From an uncultured Bacteroidales bacterium (GTDB taxonomy: Bacteria; Bacteroidota; Bacteroidia; Bacteroidales; UBA932), in the NCBI GenBank assembly GCA_945982095.1, contig CAMFRR010000086.1, forward strand, positions 1 through 5,061: DNA of 5,061 bases. Reading direction: 5' to 3'. Of this stretch, positions 1 through 5,061 are shown piece by piece (within the stretch, counting starts at the first letter, position 1; the number at the start of each line of letters is the position of its first letter). A program made the translations under genes and the position numbers. A model generated the notes under the pieces. That model saw only the letters and a program-made list of their open reading frames with translations, was not told where the DNA came from and did not search any database.

Positions 1-377
1 GTTGTACCCTTAGTCCAAGAAGGATTAGCAGCATGAGGATAAACTGCAAACCAAGGACCTGGATCAAGAGTTGAGTTTTTATCAATATTGAATTTGGCAG
101 ATTCAGTGGCTGACTCAAGATTGTCAGTGTAAAAAGAAACCGCGTTCTGTCCTTGACTTAATACTTTAATTGACTCCACACCACTCCACAAAGACTGTTT
201 CTTATTATTTTCAGAGTTTCCGAACACTGTCTTGGAGTCAGCGCCGTCAACATAGGCGGTAAAAGAACGAAGACCGGTATTGCCTTTACCCGGCTGATCA
301 GCAGAAGGATTCTCCTTATTGCAAGCCACAGTCAAAACAGCAGCCAAAGCTATTGCATAAGATAAATACTTTTTCAT
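1..377 (-). CDS. Fimbrillin-like lipoprotein, N-terminal part (cut by left window edge)
   Basis: This open frame starts at the ATG at 377-375 and runs for 125 full codons without a stop to the window edge, so the C-terminal part is missing. Residues 1-18 form a lipoprotein signal peptide (MKK start, hydrophobic core) ending in T-V-A-C19. The next residues, N-K-E-N, are polar and acidic, as is common in surface-exported Bacteroidota lipoproteins. Residues ~36-120 match the N-terminal halves of the two larger lipoproteins here: an SKTV motif near residue 48, then W-S-G-x-E-S-I-x-V-L, then F-A-V-Y-P. This is the fimbrillin-like (Mfa/BF2867-type) pattern. It starts only 12 nt after the stop of the small peptide gene, so it is probably co-transcribed. 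A G-run lies just before the start and could act as a weak ribosome binding site. Its cargo domain, if any, lies outside the window, so its specific role cannot be stated; a starch-related role is only an inference from context. Confidence 0.85.
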   Translation of the reverse strand, partial: MKKYLSYAIALAAVLTVACNKENPSADQPGKGNTGLRSFTAYVDGADSKTVFGNSENNKKQSLWSGVESIKVLSQGQNAVSFYTDNLESATESAKFNIDKNSTLDPGPWFAVYPHAANPSWTKGT

Positions 378-389
378 AGTGCAGTCCCC

Positions 390-533
390 CTATTGCCACT
401 GATAAGTTTCTTCATCCCACGACTCTACTGAAGCATTGGAAGTCGTAAAAGTACTGCCTGTGAGAACCTCTGTCCTCACGCTCACCTCAACCAGCTTGAG
501 TTCAGGTGACTGATAATACATGTTTTCTTTCAT
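390..533 (-). CDS. Small unsecreted peptide B (47 aa), paralogue of peptide A
   Basis: This is a 47-residue protein of unknown function. I start it at the ATG at 533-531 (MKENMYYQSP). A longer frame is possible only from a TTG at 572 and would add a low-complexity Asn/Lys/Ile-rich stretch, so I reject it. There is no signal peptide or membrane segment. It resembles the other small protein in this window: S-P-x-L-x-L-x-E at residues 9-16, then V-L-T-x-S near residue 23, a Ser/Thr-rich middle, and an acidic aromatic tail with W39, Y44 and W46 one residue before the C terminus. It lies 43 nt after the amylase stop and 12 nt before the fimbrillin-like lipoprotein start, so it looks like an operon member linked to the downstream lipoprotein. 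Small proteins of this general look occur in Bacteroidales genomes, but I cannot assign a biochemical role. Confidence 0.7.
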   Translation of the reverse strand: MKENMYYQSPELKLVEVSVRTEVLTGSTFTTSNASVESWDEETYQWQ

Positions 534-576
534 TGTGATAAATTTTTTATAATTATTATTACTTGATATCAAAGAT

Positions 577-3177
577 TTAAAAGTCGGTCAAAAGATAGAA
601 CTCGCCTTCATGCAGGGTAGGATTATGGTTGCTGCCGTTCCAACAATTATCCTCGCGATGGTCCAGAGCATTGTACCACTTTCCGCCATGAGGCAGGTTC
701 ACGCTGATTGTATTGTCTCCATAGCCGAAATTGCCGAATAGCACGAAATACTTCCCTTCTGCACTCTTGCAGGTAATTGACCTTCCTGGCCAATCATTAT
801 CACCCACTTTCCAGCTGAAAGAGGCGTCATTGTCGAAGAAGCGAGGATTTTCCTTCCTGAACTTCAGCAGCGCTGCATAGCATTCATAGAGGGCCTTGCG
901 ATGCTCATTGGCCATATATTCCTCAGTCTTGACAGGTTTCTCTGCCGTATTCACACCTCCATAGTTGATGGAGATTTCATAGCCCAGCTCACCGAACTGC
1001 CAAATCATCTTAGGACCAGGCACGAGCAGGAAGAAGGCCGCATTGAGCGCTGCCCTCTGGAGACGCAAAGTATAGTCTTTCTTGACTCTGTCAGTGCCGT
1101 AATTCTCAGCCAGATAGCCGAGGCGCTCTTCATCGTGACTCTCCATATATCCGACAAAGGTGCCGAAACGTACGCCTGAATCCTCCCTCAAGCCCCAGAA
1201 AGCCGCATTGTCACTGTGTCCCATTGCGCTTTGGCCATAAGGTGCGCACATCTTCCTCCACACTTTGATGCCGTTTGCTCCGAGCTCCCAGTTCTCCGCA
1301 TCGCAGAAATGCTCGCAAATCATGATGGCATCAGGGTTCACGGCCTTGATGGCATTGTGGTATTCCTTGATGATATTCACCCTTGAGTCGTCATATGAAG
1401 ATTCGGTGCCGCTGTTCTGGGTGAAACCCTTGCTGAGGTCGAAACGGAAGCCGTCAATACGATATTCTTTTAGCAGATATTCCAGACTGCGTTTCACATG
1501 CTCACGTACCATCCAATTCGAATGGTTCCAGTCGTGATATACGCTGAACTGATGAGGGGCATATTCATTGAAGAAAGGATTGGTCCAAGAAGTTTTGTTG
1601 CCTTGGCTGTCCCAATACATCTTGGCATATGGATGAGCTCCTGTCGCGTGGTTGTAGGTGACGTCAAGCAGAACGGCAATTCCGCGCTTATGGCATTCAT
1701 CTATGAAATGTTTATAGTCCCAACGGGTGCCATAGGCCTTGTCGAGAGCAAAATATGAGCAAGGATTGTAGCCCCAGCTGAGATTGCCGTCAAACTCCTG
1801 CACAGGCATTAGCTCTATTGCTCCTATTCCAAGTTTCTGGAGATAGTCCAACTGCTCAATAGCGCCATGCAGGTCATGCTTGGTGGTAAAATCGCGGAGC
1901 AGCAGCTCATAGATGACTATATCATCCTTGTCCTCTATCTTGAAATTGTCTACGGCCCATTCGTACTTGTCCTGACGTTCTATCTGGAATGCTGAAATAT
2001 TGTTCCAGGCTCCGCTTGGGAATGCAGGAATTCCGTAGTAGGTGGAATGCGAGATGTATTTGTCGTTGTGCTCGTCATACACAATCTCACTGTAAGGGTC
2101 ATGTATGCGTACGGTTGAAGAACCCGTAACCAGCTCATACTGATATCTGTACTCCGTCTTAGGGTCCAGTCCTGAAAGGGTTATCCACCATATTCCCTTG
2201 TCCTCGTGACGATTCATCTTATGGGCATCGGTGCGTGTCCAATTGTTAAAATCGCCCAAAAGATAGCAGTTGTCGTAGTGCCAACCCTGGTTGTCCTTCT
2301 CATAGAGCACAAGAGTCACGCTGCCATCTGAGTTGTAGTTGATGCCATGCTTTGCATCCGCAGGCAGATTGTTCTCAGAACTGCCAGGGAAGCTGATAAG
2401 CCCAAGGTCATAGATTCTGTTGCGTTCAAAGCTCACTGCAGAAGACTTGGTCTTGCAGGCCATCTTATTGAACTCTATGCCTATACCCTTGCTGTAAGTA
2501 CCAGGCTTTATGGCAATGTAGTAGGTCTTGCCCTGCTCCAGCTTGCCCGACATCTCCACATAGGTATCCGTCACGGAGCTGACTACAGGATTTCCGTCAT
2601 TATACGCCACGCTGCATTTGCCAGACAGTTTCTCGCCGTTGGCATGGAAAGTGACGTTGTTAACACCGCTGCTTCCTACAGTGAATTTCAGAAGGGCGGT
2701 GACATTCTTGAAATGAATGGAGTTGGAAGAGGAGTATGCAACGCTGAGGGCTGCATTCGGGTCGTAACTGTTTTCGCAGGCTGTCTGTTTTACAGGGATA
2801 GAAACACCCGAAACGCTCTTTGTAGTGAGGTTGGCGCTGTATTTGGATGAACCCTGGGCAGGGTATACAGCAATTACCTCAGCTTCGCTGAATTCCCCTC
2901 CCCCGTAGCTGAAGGTGGTGCTGGTGACAGGACTGTCTACAACGGCTTCGAAACGGTATGAACCTCCGGTACCCAAAACCTGTATGGCTTCATTGCCGCT
3001 CCAATAATTCTTATATCCGCTGAGCACTGTCTTGCTTTCCTCATTCCCTCCTTCCGTGCTCACTATGAAAGTGTGCAAACAATTCCCGGCCTGATCCGAA
3101 GGGATTTCAAGCTGGGTCTGACATGAACACAGACATATCAACGCAGTCAGTGCATATTTCAGTTTCTCTGTCATCAT
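577..3177 (-). CDS. GH13 alpha-amylase-family lipoprotein with fimbrillin-like N-terminal domain
   Basis: This 866-residue protein probably hydrolyses (or possibly transglycosylates) alpha-glucans such as starch or glycogen at the cell surface. Residues 1-18 are a lipoprotein signal with lipobox L-C-S-C19. Residues ~33-262 are a fimbrillin-like domain (SKTV at 48-51, Y-D-P-N-A at 138-142, ALLKFTV at 161-167, ERN-IYDLG at 251-259). Residues ~285-385 are an early-set/CBM48-like beta domain with GDFNNW at 308-313. Residues ~418-785 are a GH13 barrel: region I D505-V-x-x-N-H510, region II GFRFD with nucleophile D580 and K583, region III acid/base E622 (C-E-H), region IV H681-D682. A C-terminal beta domain follows. 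All catalytic residues are present, so it should be active. It starts 19 nt after the starch-binding lipoprotein gene. The first of two adjacent Met codons is used; no Shine-Dalgarno decides between them. Exact specificity (amylase, pullulanase-like or neopullulanase-like) is not resolved, and no susG-type name is justified. Confidence 0.92.
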   Translation of the reverse strand: MMTEKLKYALTALICLCSCQTQLEIPSDQAGNCLHTFIVSTEGGNEESKTVLSGYKNYWSGNEAIQVLGTGGSYRFEAVVDSPVTSTTFSYGGGEFSEAEVIAVYPAQGSSKYSANLTTKSVSGVSIPVKQTACENSYDPNAALSVAYSSSNSIHFKNVTALLKFTVGSSGVNNVTFHANGEKLSGKCSVAYNDGNPVVSSVTDTYVEMSGKLEQGKTYYIAIKPGTYSKGIGIEFNKMACKTKSSAVSFERNRIYDLGLISFPGSSENNLPADAKHGINYNSDGSVTLVLYEKDNQGWHYDNCYLLGDFNNWTRTDAHKMNRHEDKGIWWITLSGLDPKTEYRYQYELVTGSSTVRIHDPYSEIVYDEHNDKYISHSTYYGIPAFPSGAWNNISAFQIERQDKYEWAVDNFKIEDKDDIVIYELLLRDFTTKHDLHGAIEQLDYLQKLGIGAIELMPVQEFDGNLSWGYNPCSYFALDKAYGTRWDYKHFIDECHKRGIAVLLDVTYNHATGAHPYAKMYWDSQGNKTSWTNPFFNEYAPHQFSVYHDWNHSNWMVREHVKRSLEYLLKEYRIDGFRFDLSKGFTQNSGTESSYDDSRVNIIKEYHNAIKAVNPDAIMICEHFCDAENWELGANGIKVWRKMCAPYGQSAMGHSDNAAFWGLREDSGVRFGTFVGYMESHDEERLGYLAENYGTDRVKKDYTLRLQRAALNAAFFLLVPGPKMIWQFGELGYEISINYGGVNTAEKPVKTEEYMANEHRKALYECYAALLKFRKENPRFFDNDASFSWKVGDNDWPGRSITCKSAEGKYFVLFGNFGYGDNTISVNLPHGGKWYNALDHREDNCWNGSNHNPTLHEGEFYLLTDF

Positions 3178-3196
3178 AGGAAAAGTGAAGAATCAG

Positions 3197-4582
3197 CTAT
3201 TTCAAATGATCAGCATCGTAGGTGTAGACGTATCCTCCGTTGTCGTACTTGACAGCATTATCTATGCTGAGGTCTATTGTCTGGGTGCCCATGCCGTTGT
3301 TGATTATGAAATTGAAACTTTCGGCATTGACGAAGTCCTGAGGCATACTCCAGGTAGCCAGGCCTGGGATTACACTTGTCATCTCATAGCCGGGCCAATT
3401 AGGAGAAGAAATGCCTGTACCCCAATAATAGATGAAGGTGTTGCCATGTGGCCAATCCAGAACAAGGAAAGTATCTGGCTCAGGAGTAGTTCCCGGAATG
3501 GTTATAGTGAAATCTCCATCCAGTTTCTGCTCAAGATCAAAAGTCTGTTTTCCTTTACCTCCATCGTTGACTATATACTTGACAGTCTTGCCGTAATACT
3601 CTTTAGGGAAAGTGACCTGTCCGTCAACAACAGGAGTTCCCGGCCATTCTCCGAATATATTCGAGCCGGATCCAACCCATGCATATACATGGAGATCTGT
3701 CCAGTCGTTTTTGTTGGTTACTGTAAGGATGCATTCTTTGGCACCATCATCCACTTTTACAGGGGCAATCTCTCCCAGGTCATAGATTTTGTTTCTCTCG
3801 AAAAATACCGTGCCAGTTTTGGACTTGAAGAGTTTGCCGTTAACGAAAACGCCGAAATCATGATACTCGCCGGGCAGCACGGCAGCATAATATGTCTTGC
3901 CGGCTTCCATATTTCCATTGAGATATACTCTTGAAGCCCTAATTATACCCTCGACATAATAGTAATCAACATAATAATTCTCATCCACAAAAGATACTGC
4001 GAAATTTCCGGACATTGTGTTAGAGACGTGGGATTCTATGGTTACATTTTCCACTCCCGGCTCTGTAACAGTAAATTTGAGCAGGGCTACGAGATTCTTG
4101 AAATGAAGCTCCTCATTTTCCGTATATGCCAGGGATACGTGCGCATTGGGGTCGTAACTTCCGGCCACAGGAGTCTGCTCAGGCGACAGATAAAGGCCGC
4201 ATATTTTGTTTGGAAAGTCTGACTCTATGGTCCAGAAGGCATATGTAGCCGCATATTTTGGACAAACTGCCACGGCAGGACCTCCCGGGAATATTACCGA
4301 AGCATCATCTTCAGTGAAGAGTGCCTTTCCCGCGCCCTCAGCCTGAGTGCTATAGGACTTTTTCCAATCGCCCTCACCGTTTAGCACCCAAATATTGTCC
4401 TTTGCCCATTCTGAAACGTGGTCATTGAGAACAGTCTTGGAAGAGCCGCGCTCAGATGAACCTTCCGCATATGCGGTGAAGCTGACGCTTTTGCCATTTT
4501 CGCTGCCTGCATACTGTCCTTTATGGCATGAAGCCATGGCAAGTGCAGCCATAACCATTGCTGCAATGTATGTCTTTTTCAT
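3197..4582 (-). CDS. Fimbrillin-like lipoprotein with tandem CBM26-type starch-binding modules
   Basis: This 461-residue protein has no visible catalytic domain and probably holds starch at the cell surface. I choose the ATG at 4582 because it gives a proper lipoprotein signal (MKKTY, Ala/Met-rich core, lipobox M-A-S-C19). The frame extends to 4639, but that start would put 19 unsuitable residues before the signal and overlap the small upstream gene. Residues ~33-272 form a fimbrillin-like domain closely matching that of the amylase: SKTV at 48-51, YDPNA at 143-147, FKN-x2-ALLKFTV at 161-172, G-K-T-Y-Y, FERNKIYDLG. Residues ~283-361 and ~372-458 are two starch-binding modules. Each has a V/I-Y-x-W strand, W-P-G (313-315; 396-398) and the N-[DN]-G...Q-T-x-D-L signature (339-350; 428-438) of CBM26/CBM25-type domains. 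A Pro/Thr linker lies near 364-370. It sits 26 nt after the small peptide gene and 19 nt before the amylase. It may act like SusE/SusF, but it is not recognisably homologous to them. Confidence 0.88.
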   Translation of the reverse strand: MKKTYIAAMVMAALAMASCHKGQYAGSENGKSVSFTAYAEGSSERGSSKTVLNDHVSEWAKDNIWVLNGEGDWKKSYSTQAEGAGKALFTEDDASVIFPGGPAVAVCPKYAATYAFWTIESDFPNKICGLYLSPEQTPVAGSYDPNAHVSLAYTENEELHFKNLVALLKFTVTEPGVENVTIESHVSNTMSGNFAVSFVDENYYVDYYYVEGIIRASRVYLNGNMEAGKTYYAAVLPGEYHDFGVFVNGKLFKSKTGTVFFERNKIYDLGEIAPVKVDDGAKECILTVTNKNDWTDLHVYAWVGSGSNIFGEWPGTPVVDGQVTFPKEYYGKTVKYIVNDGGKGKQTFDLEQKLDGDFTITIPGTTPEPDTFLVLDWPHGNTFIYYWGTGISSPNWPGYEMTSVIPGLATWSMPQDFVNAESFNFIINNGMGTQTIDLSIDNAVKYDNGGYVYTYDADHLK

Positions 4583-4608
4583 AACTGAATACAAATAATT
4601 AATGGTTA

Positions 4609-4761
4609 TTAATCCCATGAGAATGGTCCGTCCTGCCACTGCTCAGACTGGTCAGCGCCAGGGAAATTGGTTACAGGATCGCTCACGCTCAAGATTGAAT
4701 CGCCAAGTCTGTCTTCTGTAAGCTCAAGCACAGGAGAAAGGTAAACACGTTTCATAAGCAT
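4609..4761 (-). CDS. Small unsecreted peptide A (50 aa), first gene of the cluster
   Basis: This 50-residue protein is of unknown function. It starts at ATG 4761-4759, or at a second in-frame ATG at 4755 giving 48 residues; A-rich DNA just before the first favours it, while similarity to peptide B would fit either. There is no signal peptide or transmembrane segment. From residue 9 it reads S-P-x-L-x-L-x-E, then I-L-S-x-S near 23-27, a Pro/Gly/Asp-containing middle, and an acidic aromatic tail with W42, F47 and W49, one residue before the C terminus. These points line up with peptide B, including the exact spacing W-x6-W and the position of the aromatic between them. That argues this is a real gene rather than a chance frame. 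It is the promoter-proximal gene of the minus-strand cluster, 26 nt before the starch-binding lipoprotein. Possible roles (translational leader, partner of the lipoprotein, precursor peptide) are not distinguishable from sequence. Confidence 0.7.
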   Translation of the reverse strand: MLMKRVYLSPVLELTEDRLGDSILSVSDPVTNFPGADQSEQWQDGPFSWD

Positions 4762-4933
4762 TTTGAATAATTATTTTATTTTCAACAATATCCCTTATTA
4801 TATACATACCTCATTGGATAACTTGCAAAATAAGAAAATTTTGCTTCAGCAGCGACATTTAGTTATGAAAAATTGCTGTTTTTGCTTTTTTTTCGCATAT
4901 TTGGGCTACAATCTTTGAGATAAACTATAACCT
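4762..4933. promoter_or_regulatory. Divergent intergenic region, probable promoters for both directions
   Basis: This 172-nt AT-rich stretch lies between the first gene of the minus-strand cluster and the plus-strand gene, so both promoters should be here. I find no perfect Bacteroidota -7 box (TAnnTTTG). Imperfect candidates are AATCTTTG on the plus strand at 4910-4917, 16 nt before the ATG, and TATTGTTG on the minus strand at 4790-4783. Neither has a convincingly spaced -33 TTTG. The assignment rests mainly on gene layout; the exact start sites are not supported. Confidence 0.45.
4825..4844. repeat. Perfect 7-bp inverted repeat in the divergent promoter region
   Basis: GCAAAAT at 4825-4831 and ATTTTGC at 4838-4844 are perfect reverse complements separated by six bases. 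The repeat sits about 65 nt upstream of the small peptide start and about 90 nt upstream of the plus-strand gene. It is a plausible operator for a dimeric regulator. It is weak as a terminator because no T-run follows either arm and the stem is mostly A-T pairs. In such AT-rich DNA a chance occurrence is possible. Confidence 0.3.
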
Positions 4934-5061
4934 ATGTCTGAAATATCTATTCGCGAAGTCAAGACAAGGCGTGAATTGCGCGCATTCGTAGACTTCCCTG
5001 AAACTCTATACAGGGACAATCCTCATTATGTCCCCTACCTTGCATTCGACCAGATGGATAC
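4934..5061 (+). CDS. Probable GNAT-like acetyltransferase family protein, N-terminal fragment (cut by right edge)
   Basis: The frame opens at ATG 4934-4936 and continues for 42 full codons to the window edge. It begins MSEISIREVKTRRELRAF, followed by F-P-x-x-L-Y-R-D-N-P-H-Y-V-P near residues 21-34. From memory, this opening (a beta strand, V-K-T-x-x-x-L-x-x-F, then L-Y-x-x-N-P-x-x-V-P) resembles the start of a Bacteroidota family of roughly 370-400 residues annotated as GNAT-like N-acetyltransferases. The acetyl-CoA-binding part is beyond the window, so the activity cannot be confirmed. It is divergent from the starch cluster, has no signal peptide, and is probably an unrelated cytoplasmic housekeeping-type gene. 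Confidence 0.6.
   Translation, partial: MSEISIREVKTRRELRAFVDFPETLYRDNPHYVPYLAFDQMD

Noticed and set aside
534..572. N-terminal extension of small peptide B from a TTG start
   Set aside because: It would add 13 low-complexity residues encoded by AT-rich spacer DNA and needs a rare start codon. The ATG at 533 places the conserved S-P-x-L-x-L motif as in peptide A.
901..1758. Several short plus-strand frames (901-1179, 1265-1537, 1498-1758) and a minus-strand frame at 1494-1700
   Set aside because: All overlap the conserved GH13 barrel of the amylase gene in other frames and have no recognisable protein features.
2347..2850. Plus-strand open frame of 167 codons
   Set aside because: It is antisense to the fimbrillin-like domain of the amylase gene. 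Its Arg/Ala/His-rich composition has no domain signature, as expected of a shadow frame.
3185..3934. Plus-strand open frame of 249 codons
   Set aside because: It lies wholly antisense to the starch-binding lipoprotein, whose frame has a signal peptide and recognisable domains. The plus-strand translation shows no family motifs and looks like a shadow frame.
4381..4598. Short frames overlapping the start of the starch-binding lipoprotein (minus 4381-4566, plus 4395-4598)
   Set aside because: They are out-of-frame or antisense shadows of a region with a clear signal peptide and domain start in the chosen frame.
4583..4639. N-terminal extension of the starch-binding lipoprotein to the ATG at 4639
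   Set aside because: It would bury the lipoprotein signal peptide behind 19 residues and overlap the end of small peptide A. The ATG at 4582 gives a standard signal peptide with Cys19.
390..4761. The small peptides as classical double-glycine natural-product precursors
   Set aside because: No Gly-Gly leader cleavage site, no Cys-rich core, and no modification, protease or export enzyme gene is visible nearby. Other kinds of precursor remain possible but unsupported.

Overview
The window looks like part of a Bacteroidota (Bacteroidales-type) chromosome. Three of its proteins begin with lipoprotein signal peptides ending in Cys19. They carry fimbrillin-like N-terminal domains of the kind common in Bacteroides and Prevotella. 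Intergenic DNA is AT-rich, with no consistent Shine-Dalgarno motifs. The genus cannot be fixed from the sequence alone.

Almost everything is one tightly packed minus-strand gene cluster, read from right to left. It runs: small peptide A (4609-4761); a fimbrillin-like lipoprotein with two C-terminal starch-binding modules of CBM26 type (3197-4582); a fimbrillin-like lipoprotein fused to a CBM48/early-set-like domain and a GH13 alpha-amylase domain with its full catalytic triad (577-3177); small peptide B (390-533); and the N-terminal part of a third fimbrillin-like lipoprotein that runs off the left edge (1-377). Gaps between these genes are only about 12-43 nt, so they are probably one operon. 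To the right, a 172-nt divergent intergenic region (4762-4933) separates the cluster from a plus-strand gene cut by the right edge. That gene resembles a Bacteroidetes GNAT-like acetyltransferase family.

The likely theme is cell-surface starch or glycogen binding and cleavage: a non-catalytic binder next to an amylase, both lipid-anchored and both built on the same fimbrillin-like module. The most unusual aspect is the repeated arrangement of a ~50-residue unsecreted peptide immediately upstream of a fimbrillin-like lipoprotein. The two peptides are paralogous, sharing SPxLxLxE near the N terminus and W-x-[DE]-x2-[YF]-x-W-x at the exact C terminus. Their function is unknown. No SusC/SusD-like transporter pair, RNA gene, CRISPR array or mobile element is visible in the window.
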